Assembly: GCF_030160715.1 (NCBI RefSeq)
Contig: NZ_BSOW01000037.1
Coordinates: forward strand, 1 to 64,000
Reading direction: 5' to 3'
DNA length: 64,000 nt
From: Bradyrhizobium iriomotense
Lineage (GTDB): Bacteria; Pseudomonadota; Alphaproteobacteria; Rhizobiales; Xanthobacteraceae
The notes below the pieces were generated by a model. The model did not search any database. It saw only the letters and a program-made list of their open reading frames with translations, and was not told the DNA's origin. A program made the translations under genes and the position numbers. Below, piece by piece: positions 42,388-54,058 of this stretch (its first letter is position 1; each line of letters opens with the position of its first letter).

Positions 42388-43536
42388 TCAGCGTTTGTAG
42401 GTGTTTTTCACGAATGGCATGGCGGCGACGGTGAGCGGCAGCCGCTGGCCGCGCACTTCGGCAAACAGCTTCGTGCCGAGCGCGCTCTGCGCGGTGGGCA
42501 CATAGCCCATTGCCACCGGCGCATTCAGGCTCGGGCCAAAACCGCCCGAGGTGACGGTGCCGACCGCCTCGGTCGTCGTCGCGTCCGCAAACAACAGCGC
42601 GCCTTCGCGCACCGGCGCGCGGCCCTCGGCGCGCAGGCCGACGCGGCGGCGGCTCGCACCCTGGTCGAAATGGGCAAGGATTTTCTGGGCGCCGGGGAAA
42701 CCGCCGGCGCGGGCGCCACCGGTGCGGCGGCTCTTCTGCACCGACCATTCCAGCGCGGCCTCGACCGGCGTGGTCGCAGTATCGATGTCGTGGCCGTAGA
42801 GGCAAAGCCCGGCCTCGAGCCGCAGGCTGTCGCGGGCGCCAAGCCCGATCGGCAACACCTCGGAATTTGCGAGCAGCGCCTTGGCGAGGCGCTCGGCGTC
42901 AGCGGCCGGAACCGAGATCTCGTACCCGTCCTCGCCGGTATAGCCCGAGCGCGACACGAAGCAGTCGATGCCATCGACCTTGCGCGGGCCGGCGTCCATG
43001 AACTTCATGGAAGGCGCCTCTGCACAAAGTTTCGCCAGCACGGCTTCGGCCTTCGGACCTTGGAGAGCAATCAGCGCACGCTCGGTCAGCGAATCGATGA
43101 TGCAGCCTTCGGTGAGGTGCGCGCGCAGATGCGCCTCGTCCTCGGCCTTGCAGGCGGCATTGACGACCAGGAACAGGTGATTGCCGAAATTGGCGACCAT
43201 CAGGTCGTCGAGAATGCCGCCGTCGGCATTGGTGAACTGGGCATAGCGCTGCCGCCCCGGCGCAAGCGCCACGATGTCCTGCGGCACCAGGCGCTCCAGT
43301 GCTCTTGCCGCGTCCTCGACCGTGCCGGACTTCGACCGGAGCGCGATCTGGCCCATATGGGACACGTCGAACAGGCCAGCGGAGCTGCGGGTATGCAGAT
43401 GCTCTTTGAGGACGCCCGCAGGGTACTGCACGGGCATTTCATAGCCCGCGAACGGCACCATCTTGCCGCCGAGGGACACATGCAGCCCGTAAAGGGGGGT
43501 ACGTCTGAGGGAGTTTTTGTCGTCGCACGCAAGCAT
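42388..43536 (-). CDS. gcvT: Glycine cleavage system T protein (aminomethyltransferase)
   Basis: From ATG 43536 the enzyme has 382 residues. GKMVPFAGYEMPVQYPAGVL near the N-terminus and AGLFDVSHMGQIAL are T-protein signatures. SGYTGEDGYEISVPAADAER and LPIGLGARDSLRLEAGLCLY form the folate-binding core. It transfers the one-carbon unit to tetrahydrofolate and releases ammonia. It heads the gcv operon, about 57 bp behind the tandem glycine riboswitch. Confidence 0.98.
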   Translation of the reverse strand: MLACDDKNSLRRTPLYGLHVSLGGKMVPFAGYEMPVQYPAGVLKEHLHTRSSAGLFDVSHMGQIALRSKSGTVEDAARALERLVPQDIVALAPGRQRYAQFTNADGGILDDLMVANFGNHLFLVVNAACKAEDEAHLRAHLTEGCIIDSLTERALIALQGPKAEAVLAKLCAEAPSMKFMDAGPRKVDGIDCFVSRSGYTGEDGYEISVPAADAERLAKALLANSEVLPIGLGARDSLRLEAGLCLYGHDIDTATTPVEAALEWSVQKSRRTGGARAGGFPGAQKILAHFDQGASRRRVGLRAEGRAPVREGALLFADATTTEAVGTVTSGGFGPSLNAPVAMGYVPTAQSALGTKLFAEVRGQRLPLTVAAMPFVKNTYKR

Positions 43537-43592
43537 CACAGGGGCCCTCGCGGTTCCCGGGGAGGATTCCCCGAAAAACCAGTCGAAGCCCC

Positions 43593-43768
43593 ATCTGTCG
43601 CTGTGCCTGAGAGTATTATCCCGTCGGCGGGTGCCACCCGGGCCTCGATGCCCGTCGGCGCCTCTTTCCAGATGCTGTCAAAGCCACGCGGTCCTTTTGC
43701 CTGAGAGTTTCCGGGGCGGTTGCTCCTTCGGCGCCGGCTACCTGAAGCCGGTCTCTCCCGACGTGGCC
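43593..43768 (-). promoter_or_regulatory. Tandem glycine riboswitch upstream of gcvT
   Basis: On the minus strand the first aptamer begins GGGAGAGACC, passes GCCGAAGGAGCAA and closes with ACTCTCAGGCAAAAGGACCG. The second begins near CTGGAAAGAGGCG and closes with ACTCTCAGGCACAGCGACAG. These GCCGAAGGAGC / CTCTCAGGCA-type blocks are the known glycine-sensing cores. Such tandem RNAs usually turn gcv genes on when glycine is abundant. The expression platform lies at 43537-43592. Confidence 0.92.
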
Positions 43769-43984
43769 GTACGATACAGATAGGTACAGAACACAGGCCG
43801 GCCAAGGCTGTCAACGCGGCCGCAGCTTCTATCAACGGCCGATTGCGCGCCTGCGGCAACCCTCTGATCTCTCTGCACAGTTTCTGGACAGGGCAGCCCA
43901 CCTTGTCTAAAAGCGCTATCGCCCGCAGATATCAGCCTTAATTTCAGGTTTGGGCGGATTCTGGCGGATCTTGCACCCGATTGG

Positions 43985-46669
<2,685 letters not shown>

Positions 46670-46675
46670 ATCGCC

Positions 46676-47899
46676 GTGCGCCTCGTTCCTCGAGGACGTG
46701 GCCTTCGCGATCCCAATCTGAGGGATCGCCTCTACGAGCTCCTGGAGCACGATCCGCTGGCCTATTCCGCCGGATCGCGCTTCATCCAGGTCATCATCTG
46801 CGTCATCGTGCTCGACGTCGTGGCGATGACGCTCGCCTCTGTGCCGGATCTGGACGTCCAATTCGACGCGCTGTTCACAGGCGTCGCCATTCTCGCCGTG
46901 ATCGTGTTCGCGCTGGAATATGCGGCGCGGTTGTGGACGGTCGCGGGCCATACGCAGCGCAAGGCGTCGGCGCTTGCCGATCGGTTCTCCTACGTCTTCT
47001 CCGCGCTCGGCATCATCGATCTCATGGCGTTCCTCCCCGCGGCTGTTGTGCTGGCCACGGGGCGGCACGCGACGTTGGCGGAGCTCGGCGTGCTGCCGTT
47101 CTTCAAGCTGATCCGCTATTCGCCGGCGATGCGCTCGCTGCTCGCCGCCATCCATGCCGAACGGCGCGCGTTGATCGGATGCATCGTCATCCTGATCGGC
47201 GTGGTGCTCACCTTCGCCTCGCTCCTCTATGCCATCGAGCGCGAGGTGCAGCCGGAGAAGCTCGGCACCATCCCGCAGGCGATGTGGTGGGCGATCGTGA
47301 CGCTCGGCACGGTCGGCTATGGCGACGTCGTTCCGGTGACGCCGCTCGGCAAGTTCGTCTCAGTCTTTGCCATCATCAGCGGCTTTGCCATGATCGCGTT
47401 GCCGGTCGCGATCATCTCCTCGGCCTTTGCGGAGGAGGTGAGGCGGCGCGATTTTGTCGTCACCTGGGGGATGCTGGCGCGGGTGCCGCTGTTCTCGCAC
47501 CTGACCGCATCGGAGATCGCCGATATCATGCGGCTGCTGCGCGCCCGCACCATCGAGCAGGGCGAGATTTTGGTGCGGCGGGGCGATGCCGCCTCCTCAA
47601 TGTATTTCATCACCGCCGGCGAGGTCGAGATCGAGCTGCCGAGCCAGCATGTGCGGCTTGCCGACGGCACCTTTTTCGGCGAGATCGCGCTTCTCCACAA
47701 GACCAAGCGCAGCGGCACGGTCACCGCCACGCGCAAGACGCGGCTCTTGTTGCTGGACGCCCAGGATTTTCACGCGCTGATCGAGCGCATGCCGACGCTC
47801 GCGGCCCATGTCCGCCAGACCGCAGAGGCCCGGCTCGGCGAGACCGGCGACCTTGCGGTCGCCGAGCTCGCGCAGGCGGAGAAGGAAAATGGTGGCTGA
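46676..47899 (+). CDS. MlotiK1-like cyclic-nucleotide-gated potassium channel
   Basis: A 407-residue protein with six membrane helices, the selectivity filter TVGYGD (residues 212-217) in TLGTVGYGDVVPVT, and a C-terminal cyclic-nucleotide-binding domain (about 275-385) with FFGEIALLHKTKRSGTVTAT. The S4 region has few arginines, so gating by cAMP or another nucleotide rather than by voltage is likely, as in the Mesorhizobium channel. It begins with GTG seven bases after the alaS stop and is probably co-transcribed. Confidence 0.9.
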   Translation: MRLVPRGRGLRDPNLRDRLYELLEHDPLAYSAGSRFIQVIICVIVLDVVAMTLASVPDLDVQFDALFTGVAILAVIVFALEYAARLWTVAGHTQRKASALADRFSYVFSALGIIDLMAFLPAAVVLATGRHATLAELGVLPFFKLIRYSPAMRSLLAAIHAERRALIGCIVILIGVVLTFASLLYAIEREVQPEKLGTIPQAMWWAIVTLGTVGYGDVVPVTPLGKFVSVFAIISGFAMIALPVAIISSAFAEEVRRRDFVVTWGMLARVPLFSHLTASEIADIMRLLRARTIEQGEILVRRGDAASSMYFITAGEVEIELPSQHVRLADGTFFGEIALLHKTKRSGTVTATRKTRLLLLDAQDFHALIERMPTLAAHVRQTAEARLGETGDLAVAELAQAEKENGG

Positions 47900-47922
47900 G
47901 CGGGCTGATCAGCCCCGGGGCG

Positions 47923-48429
47923 CTAGCTCTTGCGCAGGAAGATGTAATCCGCGGAGTAGGGCGCGCTTTTGAACTCGCCGGCCTTCTCGCAAGCACCCTC
48001 GAGCTTGCCGCCATGTGTGTTGATGCGCTGGACGGTGGTGACGGGCGTCAGAACGCCGCTGCCGCGGCGCGAGGCGACCTCGAGCTTCAGCCAGGGGATG
48101 TCGCCTGCGCTAGCACCCGGCGCGTTGCCGATGGCCTTGCCGACCACGGCGCTGCCGTCGGCATTCTCCCAATTGGGACCTGCATAGTGCCGGCCGACGG
48201 TCTTGCCCTCGGCGAGCAGCGTCGCGATCGGCTCGCGGAACGCCCAAGCGAGCTTACCGTCGGTGCCCGCCTTGCACTCATAGACCTGCGCGCCCTCGGC
48301 GTGGACGCTGAGCACGACGCTCTCACCGGGGGCGGTGATGGCCTCGGGCAGCGCCGACTCCGCCGCTGCGGCAGGTCCGATCATGGCTGAGAGTAGCAGG
48401 CAGGGGATGGCGAACTTGATGATGGACAT
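47923..48429 (-). CDS. DUF3455-like secreted protein
   Basis: ATG 48429 is preceded by GGAGG and gives 168 residues; the longer frame from 48486 runs through the icd terminator and is wrong. A signal peptide (MSIIKFAIPCLLLSAMIGPA) is followed by the DUF3455 pattern: GAQVYECKAGTDGKLAWAFR, GKTVGRHYAGPNWENADGSA and ITTVQRINTHGGK-like VTTVQRINTHGGKLEGACEK. It is probably periplasmic. No role is known. Confidence 0.85.
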   Translation of the reverse strand: MSIIKFAIPCLLLSAMIGPAAAAESALPEAITAPGESVVLSVHAEGAQVYECKAGTDGKLAWAFREPIATLLAEGKTVGRHYAGPNWENADGSAVVGKAIGNAPGASAGDIPWLKLEVASRRGSGVLTPVTTVQRINTHGGKLEGACEKAGEFKSAPYSADYIFLRKS

Positions 48430-48460
48430 GCGTGGCCTCCGCGCAATGGTGTCAAAATGA

Positions 48461-48486
48461 ATGGGCCGCGCTTGGGCGCGGCCCAT
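48461..48486 (-). terminator. Terminator hairpin after icd
   Basis: ATGGGCCGCGC and GCGCGGCCCAT are a perfect 11-bp inverted repeat between the icd stop and the DUF3455 start; a weak TCATTTTG follows in the minus direction. Confidence 0.65.
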
Positions 48487-48530
48487 AATGATGTCTAACC
48501 CCGATCAGGCGAAAATCATGCGCAGGCGAC

Positions 48531-49745
48531 TTAGGCCGCCAGCGCCTTCGTCAGGTTCTCGGCGACCTTGTCGAGGAAGCCGGTGGTGGAGAGCCAGCGC
48601 TGGTCGGCGCCGACGAGGAGCGCGAGATCCTTGGTCATGTAGCCGTCCTCGACGGTGTCGACGCAGACCTTCTCCAGCGTGGCCGCAAACTTCGCCAGTT
48701 CCGGATTGTTGTCGAGCTTGGCGCGGTGGGCGAGGCCACGGGTCCAGGCGAAGATCGACGCGATCGAGTTGGTCGAGGTCTCCTTGCCCTTCTGGTGCTC
48801 GCGGTAGTGGCGGGTCACGGTGCCGTGGGCGGCTTCGGCTTCCACCGTCTTGCCGTCGGGCGTGAGCAGGACCGAGGTCATCAGGCCGAGCGAGCCGTAG
48901 CCCTGCGCGACCGTGTCGGACTGCACGTCGCCGTCGTAGTTCTTACAGGCCCAGACATAGCCGCCGGACCACTTCAGCGCCGATGCCACCATGTCGTCGA
49001 TCAGGCGGTGCTCGTAGGTCAGGCCCTTGGCGTCGAATTCTTTCTTGAATTCGCGGTCGAAGATGTCCTGGAAGATGTCCTTGAAGCGGCCGTCATAGAC
49101 CTTCAGAATCGTGTTCTTGGTCGAGAGATAGACCGGGTAGTTGCGCATCAGGCCGTAGTTGAACGAGGCGCGGGCGAAGTCGATGATGGAGTCGTCGAGA
49201 TTGTACATCTCCATGGCGACGCCGGCGCCGGGGGCCTTGAAGACCTCCTTCTCGATCACGGTGCCGTCCTCGCCGACGAACTTCAGCGACAGCGTGCCCT
49301 TGCCCGGGAACTTGATGTCGGTGGCGCGGTACTGGTCGCCATAGGCATGGCGGCCGATGATGATCGGCTTGGTCCAGCCGGGCACGAGGCGCGGCACGTT
49401 CTTGCAGATGATCGGCTCGCGGAAGATCACGCCGCCGAGGATGTTGCGGATGGTGCCGTTCGGCGACTTCCACATCTGCTTCAGGTTGAATTCCTTCACC
49501 CGGGCCTCGTCCGGGGTGATGGTGGCGCACTTCACGCCAACACCGACCTTCTTGATGGCTTCGGCGGCGTCGATGGTCACCTGATCGTTGGTCTGGTCGC
49601 GGTACTCCATCCCGAGGTCGAAATACAGGAGCTGGACATCGAGGAACGGGTTGATCAGCTTGTCCTTGATGTACTGCCAGATGATCCGGGTCATCTCGTC
49701 GCCATCGAGTTCGACGACGGGGTTGGACACCTTGATTTTTGCCAT
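48531..49745 (-). CDS. icd: NADP-dependent isocitrate dehydrogenase
   Basis: A 404-residue enzyme of the eukaryote-like (type II) NADP class common in alphaproteobacteria: MAKIKVSNPVVELDGDEMTR, TITPDEARVKEFNLKQMWKS, YEHRLIDDMVASALKWSGGY and AHGTVTRHYREHQKGKETST. It oxidises isocitrate to 2-oxoglutarate in the TCA cycle and supplies NADPH. AGAGG lies 11 bases before the ATG. A long 340-bp divergent region separates it from trmJ. Confidence 0.98.
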   Translation of the reverse strand: MAKIKVSNPVVELDGDEMTRIIWQYIKDKLINPFLDVQLLYFDLGMEYRDQTNDQVTIDAAEAIKKVGVGVKCATITPDEARVKEFNLKQMWKSPNGTIRNILGGVIFREPIICKNVPRLVPGWTKPIIIGRHAYGDQYRATDIKFPGKGTLSLKFVGEDGTVIEKEVFKAPGAGVAMEMYNLDDSIIDFARASFNYGLMRNYPVYLSTKNTILKVYDGRFKDIFQDIFDREFKKEFDAKGLTYEHRLIDDMVASALKWSGGYVWACKNYDGDVQSDTVAQGYGSLGLMTSVLLTPDGKTVEAEAAHGTVTRHYREHQKGKETSTNSIASIFAWTRGLAHRAKLDNNPELAKFAATLEKVCVDTVEDGYMTKDLALLVGADQRWLSTTGFLDKVAENLTKALAA

Positions 49746-50085
49746 GATCGGGGAAGCCTCTTGGGAACGGCGCTTTCGGGGCGCCAGCGGGAATATCCGC
49801 CGCCTCTTAGCATCCGGAAGCGGCGCGCGAAAGCCAAGGGATTATGCACTTTTAGCCCATCCAGCATCCCCGACATGGGGGAGCCGCGGCGGCGCTGTGG
49901 CCAGCGGCGGCGCTCAAGTTTCGGGCGAGATTCAAAAGCCGAATCTAACCCCGTTATTTCGCTTGAGAATTCTGTCAGGACAGGCAAACGAGGGCGCAAC
50001 CAGGCGGCCGGTCGGCCGCCGGCTTGAATCAATTCCTAAGGCGGCCTCTCCAAGGCCTTGAGAACCAGCGTGAAAGCAGAACGAG
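49746..50085. other. Divergent icd / trmJ intergenic region
   Basis: These 340 bases contain no supported gene, named repeat or clear operator. The icd and trmJ promoters should lie here, but I do not see a confident box. Confidence 0.5.
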
Positions 50086-51282
50086 ATGTCGGGGACTGAC
50101 AAGAGCAAGGCGGGCCTCGCCCTCGACGGTCCCATCGTGATCCTGGTCGAGCCGCAGCTCGGCGAGAACATCGGCATGACGGCCCGCGCCATGGGCAACT
50201 TCGCACTGAGCCGCTTGCGCATCGTCAACCCGCGCGACGGCTGGCCCAACATCGCCGCCCAGCGCGCCGCAGCCGGTGCCGACCATATTCTGGAGCGGGT
50301 TGAGCTGTTCGATACCGTCGAGCAGGCGGTCTCCGACCTCGACATGTTGTTCGCCACCTCCGCCCGGGCCCATGATCAGGCCAAGCCGGTGGTCGGCCCG
50401 GAAGCGGCGACGAAAGAGATCGCCGGCCATATCGCCAGTGGCGGAAAGGCCGGCATCCTGTTTGGCCGCGAGCGGTGGGGGCTGACCAATGAGGAGGTCG
50501 CCCTCGCCAACCGGGTCATCACCTTCCCGGTTAATCCCGGCTTCGCCTCGCTGAACCTCGCGCAGGCCGTGCTGCTCGTCGGCTACGAATGGTTCAAGCG
50601 GGCGACATCCGGCGCGCTGCCGCATGGCATGCCCGAGCGTTCCGAGCGCGCCTCGCAGCACCAGATCCAGGCCTTTTTCGACAACCTCGTGCGCGAGCTC
50701 GACCGGGTCGAATTTTTGCGCCCGGCCGAGAAACGCGACACCATGCTGGTCAATTTGCGCAACATCTTCACCCGGATGGAGCCGACCAAGCAGGACATGC
50801 ACACCTTGCACGGCGTGGTGATGGCGATCGCGGAAGGGCGCAAGGGCCCGGCCAAGGGTGGGGTGCTCGACGGCGAGCAGGCGACGCGGCTGCGCGCGCT
50901 GCTGGCCGAGCACGGCCAGGGCGGGGCGCCCGACAGCGGCTCCACCGTGCGCGGGCTCGCGCGCCTGCTTCGCCGCAACCCGACCGATGCCGAGCGCCTG
51001 CTCTGGCAGGCTCTGACCTGCGACCGCCGCTTCGCCGGCCAGTTCAAGCGCCAGACCCCGGTCGGCCGGCAGATCCCCGACTTCGTCTCGTTTCCGCACC
51101 GGCTCGCGATCGAGCTGGTCAACCCGAGCGAGAGCGAGACCATCGTCGCCGATCGCGCGGCGCGGCGGGCGTGGCTGGAGGCGCGGGATTATCGGGTGCT
51201 GGAGATTCGGGCGGCGGATGTGGAGCGGGATATCGAGCCGCAGCTTGCGGCGCTGCAGGCGATGATGTCGCAAAGCGCATAG
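50086..51282 (+). CDS. trmJ: TrmJ-type tRNA methyltransferase fused to a DUF559 domain
   Basis: A 398-residue fusion. Residues 1-250 are a SPOUT RNA methyltransferase of the TrmJ/TrmH type: PQLGENIGMTARAMGNFALS, LFGRERWGLTNEEVALANRV and PVNPGFASLNLAQAVLL (the knot). TrmJ methylates ribose 32 of several tRNAs. Residues about 285-390 match DUF559, a PD-(D/E)XK nuclease-like fold: LARLLRRNPTDAERLLWQAL, GQFKRQTPVGRQIPDFVSFP and DYRVLEIRAADVE. The usual VDGGQH after the core strand is replaced by IELVNPSESE, so nuclease activity is probably lost. Confidence 0.88.
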   Translation: MSGTDKSKAGLALDGPIVILVEPQLGENIGMTARAMGNFALSRLRIVNPRDGWPNIAAQRAAAGADHILERVELFDTVEQAVSDLDMLFATSARAHDQAKPVVGPEAATKEIAGHIASGGKAGILFGRERWGLTNEEVALANRVITFPVNPGFASLNLAQAVLLVGYEWFKRATSGALPHGMPERSERASQHQIQAFFDNLVRELDRVEFLRPAEKRDTMLVNLRNIFTRMEPTKQDMHTLHGVVMAIAEGRKGPAKGGVLDGEQATRLRALLAEHGQGGAPDSGSTVRGLARLLRRNPTDAERLLWQALTCDRRFAGQFKRQTPVGRQIPDFVSFPHRLAIELVNPSESETIVADRAARRAWLEARDYRVLEIRAADVERDIEPQLAALQAMMSQSA

Positions 51283-51286
51283 GTTT

Positions 51287-51414
51287 CGTAGGGTAGGAAA
51301 AGCCACTTGTCCGCCGTAGCTCGAAGAGCGAAGGCGGAAGCGCGTGCCCACCAAGTCGCTCGACGAGGTTGAGACAGTGGTGGGCACGGCGCTCCGCGCC
51401 TTTGCCCACCCTGC
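51287..51414. repeat. Palindromic repeat (family C, copy 2)
   Basis: GTAGGGTAGGAAAAGCC and GCCTTTGCCCACCCTGC bound an element with GTGCCCACCA and TGGTGGGCAC. It is related to 38987-39073 but carries about 40 extra internal bases. Confidence 0.8.
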
Positions 51415-51419
51415 AAAGA

Positions 51420-52067
51420 TCACACGGCTTCTAGCTGTTCGGCCGCGCGTTTCTTCTTCCCCTTCGGCATCCCGAGCAGCGGGCTCGCCGCGAGCGCCGC
51501 TGTATCCGCCACGCCCGGATCGCGCGAGATCATCGCGGCGACGATTGCGCCGTCGATCAACAGCCCGAGCTGATGCGCGAGCACGGCTGGCTCGCTCGAG
51601 CCGAGCTCGCCGGCGAGCTTCTCGATATGGCCGAGCACGATCTTCTTGTGCTTCAGCGCGATGTTACGGAATTGCTTGGCGTCCTTGTCGTGCTCGCCGA
51701 CGGCGTTGATGAAGGGGCAGCCGTAGAAGCGCTCCTCCGCGAACCAGCTCTTCAGCGCCGGAAAGATCCGCGTCAGCTTCGCCTGCGCGTCGCCGCCGCC
51801 CGCTTCCATGGCGCCGATGAACCATTCGCGCCACTGCTTGCCTTCGCTCTCCAGCACTGCATTGACGAGGTTGGTCTTGGAGCCGAACAATTTGTAGAGC
51901 GTGGTCTTCGCCGTGCCGGCTTCCTCGATGATCGCGTCGATGCCGGTGGCATTGATGCCGTTCTTGCAGAACAGATGCGTTGCGGCGCTCAGGAGGCGCC
52001 CGCGCGCGGATTCATCTTCGCCAGCGGCGGCGTGGGGCGAAGTCTTCTTCGATGACGTCTTTGCCAT
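51420..52067 (-). CDS. TetR family regulator (OsmC / acyl-CoA dehydrogenase cluster)
   Basis: A 215-residue TetR protein. The helix-turn-helix is in LLSAATHLFCKNGINATGID and AIIEEAGTAKTTLYKLFGSK. The rest is a helical ligand domain with HKKIVLGHIEKLAGELGSSE. It is divergent from the OsmC gene, 248 bp away, and the palindrome ACCGTTCGGT (52268-52277) there is its likely operator. The inducer is unknown. A lysine-rich C-terminus (GMPKGKKKRAAEQLEAV) ends the protein. Confidence 0.9.
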   Translation of the reverse strand: MAKTSSKKTSPHAAAGEDESARGRLLSAATHLFCKNGINATGIDAIIEEAGTAKTTLYKLFGSKTNLVNAVLESEGKQWREWFIGAMEAGGGDAQAKLTRIFPALKSWFAEERFYGCPFINAVGEHDKDAKQFRNIALKHKKIVLGHIEKLAGELGSSEPAVLAHQLGLLIDGAIVAAMISRDPGVADTAALAASPLLGMPKGKKKRAAEQLEAV

Positions 52068-52267
52068 GAGTCCAAACTTACCCGCAGCCGCGCCGCATCA
52101 GCAAGCCGCATCTGTTCCGCGCCGAAAAGATTCGCAGGGGAAAGCTCATTTGCATCGCCTTTGAGCAGGAGGCGGCTGATCAATCCGCAGGCAGCGCCGG
52201 CTAAGCGGCTCCAATGCTTCGCGTTTTGTTTTTGGCCGTCTCTGGCACGCTCCGTGCAAGAAAACAG

Positions 52268-52277
52268 ACCGTTCGGT
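52268..52277. promoter_or_regulatory. Palindrome ACCGTTCGGT, likely TetR operator
   Basis: ACCG-TT-CGGT lies 38 bp before the OsmC start and 201 bp from the divergent tetR start. Its position near the OsmC promoter fits repression by the adjacent TetR protein. Binding is inferred. Confidence 0.55.
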
Positions 52278-52314
52278 ACACTGCCGGTTTCCACGCCTCC
52301 CAGGGAGAAAACTG

Positions 52315-52857
52315 ATGACTGCCGTCGTTCAAAAGACAGTGCTGACGGGTTGCCTCGCGCCCATCGACAAGAATGGCCTCGAGCAACTGATCGCCAACGG
52401 CAAGGCCAATCCGAAGATCATCAAGACCTTGAAGTGCAAGACGGTGGCGGAGGGCAAGTTCCGCCACGCCAACTACATCCGCAACCTGCCGCCCTACATC
52501 GTCGACGAGCCGCCGGGACTTCTGGGCGACGACACCGCGCCCAATCCGTCCGAGGCCTCGCTCGCCGCGCTCGGCTCCTGTCTCGCCGTCGGCCTGCACG
52601 CCAACGCCGTGCATCGCGGATGGATCGTCAACAAGCTCGAACTCGAGCTCGAGGGCGACCTCAACATCACCGCGGTCTGGGGCACCGGCGACACCTCGGA
52701 CAAGCCGGTCGGCTTTACCGATGTGCGCGTCAAGGTCGACATGGAGTGCGAAGGCATCTCGCAGGACGAGGTCAGCGCGCTGGTGGCGCATGTGAAGAAA
52801 TGGTCGCCGGTCGCCAACACCTTCACCCGTCCCGTCAATCTCGAGGTCGGCATCTGA
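52315..52857 (+). CDS. OsmC-family protein
   Basis: A 180-residue protein with the OsmC pattern: EPPGLLGDDTAPNPSEASLA, the first cysteine in LGSCLAVGLHANAVHRG and the second in DMECEGISQDEVSALV. Ohr/OsmC proteins reduce organic peroxides through these two cysteines, although some subfamilies act on other thiol chemistry. CAGGGAGAAA precedes the ATG. It is the first gene of a run with the acyl-CoA dehydrogenase (37 bp later) and the sulfurtransferase. Confidence 0.9.
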   Translation: MTAVVQKTVLTGCLAPIDKNGLEQLIANGKANPKIIKTLKCKTVAEGKFRHANYIRNLPPYIVDEPPGLLGDDTAPNPSEASLAALGSCLAVGLHANAVHRGWIVNKLELELEGDLNITAVWGTGDTSDKPVGFTDVRVKVDMECEGISQDEVSALVAHVKKWSPVANTFTRPVNLEVGI

Positions 52858-52894
52858 GCTGACGGCAAGCAGGGCAAAGGTGCGGGAGAGGATC

Positions 52895-54007
52895 ATGGGT
52901 TCACTGGCTTTATCGCGGGTCGAAGCTGTCGATCAGCCCGCGCCTTCGCTCGTCGACGAGGTCGCCAGGATCGCGCGCGAGGCACTCGCGCCGCTGGCGG
53001 CCGGTATAGATGCCGGCTCGGTCTACCCGGCCGAGGTGCTGCGCCAGTTTGGCAAGGTCGGCGCCTGGGGCAGTCACGTCCCGCAGGAAGGACCTGCCGA
53101 TCTGCGCTGCGCCATCCAGTCGATGGCGGCGATCGGCGAAGTTTGCGGCGCCACCGCCTTCATGGCGTGGTGCCAGACCACGCTGGTCTGGTACGCAGCG
53201 AACTCGACCAACCTGCGGCTCGCGAAACGTTTTGGCGACGGGTTTTCGACCGGCCGGCTGCTTGGCGGCACCGGGCTCTCCAACCCGATGAAGAGCTTCT
53301 TCGGCATCGAGAAGCTGAAGCTGAAGGGCCGCAAGGTCGAGGGTGGCTACATCGTGCGCGGCGCGCTGCCCTGGGTCTCCAATCTCGGTCCCGATCACTA
53401 CTTCGGCACGATCTTCGAGCGCGAGGACGAGCCTGGCCTCGTGATGTTCCTTGCCGACTGCGCAGACCCCGCAATCACGCTGACGCCCTGCAAGCCGTTC
53501 CTCGCCATGGACGGCACCGGCACTTATGGGGTGCAGTTCCGCGACGCCTTCGTGCCCGACGATCTGATCCTCGCCGATCCTGCCGGGCCCTTCGTGAATA
53601 AGATCCGTGCCGGCTTCATCCTGCTTCAGGCCGGCATGGCGCTCGGCGTGATCCGGGACTGCACCAACATCATGGACGAGGTCGCCGCGCCGCTCGGTCA
53701 CGTCAACCGCTATCTGCCGCAGCAGCCGGAGAATTTTCGTGATCTTGCCGCGGAGCTCGAGGCCGAGACCATGGCGCTGGCGCGCGATCCCTACAATGCG
53801 GACGAGACCTATTGGCGCAAGGTGATCGCACTCCGGCTTCGCGCGGGCGAAGTCAGCGTCGCCGCTGCGCACGCCGCGATGCTGCATTGTGGCGCCCGCG
53901 GCTACCTGAAAAGCCACCGCGCGCAGCGACGGCTGCGCGAGGCCTATTTCGTCGCGATCGTCACGCCGGCCACCAAGCAGCTGCGCAAGATGCTCGCCGA
54001 CGCCTGA
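52895..54007 (+). CDS. Acyl-CoA dehydrogenase-family flavoprotein
   Basis: From ATG 52895 (GGGAGAGG upstream) the protein has 370 residues. It shows the ACAD architecture: an N-terminal helical part (LVDEVARIAREALAPLAAGI), the mid beta domain with GGYIVRGALPWVSNLGPDHY, and a C-terminal helical part with AHAAMLHCGARGYLKSHRAQ. The family includes true dehydrogenases and flavin monooxygenases acting on small sulfur or nitrogen compounds; the catalytic Glu cannot be assigned with confidence. It lies between the OsmC and sulfurtransferase genes. Confidence 0.85.
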   Translation: MGSLALSRVEAVDQPAPSLVDEVARIAREALAPLAAGIDAGSVYPAEVLRQFGKVGAWGSHVPQEGPADLRCAIQSMAAIGEVCGATAFMAWCQTTLVWYAANSTNLRLAKRFGDGFSTGRLLGGTGLSNPMKSFFGIEKLKLKGRKVEGGYIVRGALPWVSNLGPDHYFGTIFEREDEPGLVMFLADCADPAITLTPCKPFLAMDGTGTYGVQFRDAFVPDDLILADPAGPFVNKIRAGFILLQAGMALGVIRDCTNIMDEVAAPLGHVNRYLPQQPENFRDLAAELEAETMALARDPYNADETYWRKVIALRLRAGEVSVAAAHAAMLHCGARGYLKSHRAQRRLREAYFVAIVTPATKQLRKMLADA

Positions 54008-54058
54008 GATTTACGAGTCCACCCAAGACCACCACCAACCTCAACGGAGAGGCCGCCA

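Noticed and set aside
39982..43704. 1240-codon open frame on the plus strand opposite gcvP-gcvH-gcvT
   Set aside because: It is antisense to three certain genes and also crosses the riboswitch. The length is a by-product of codon bias in GC-rich coding DNA.
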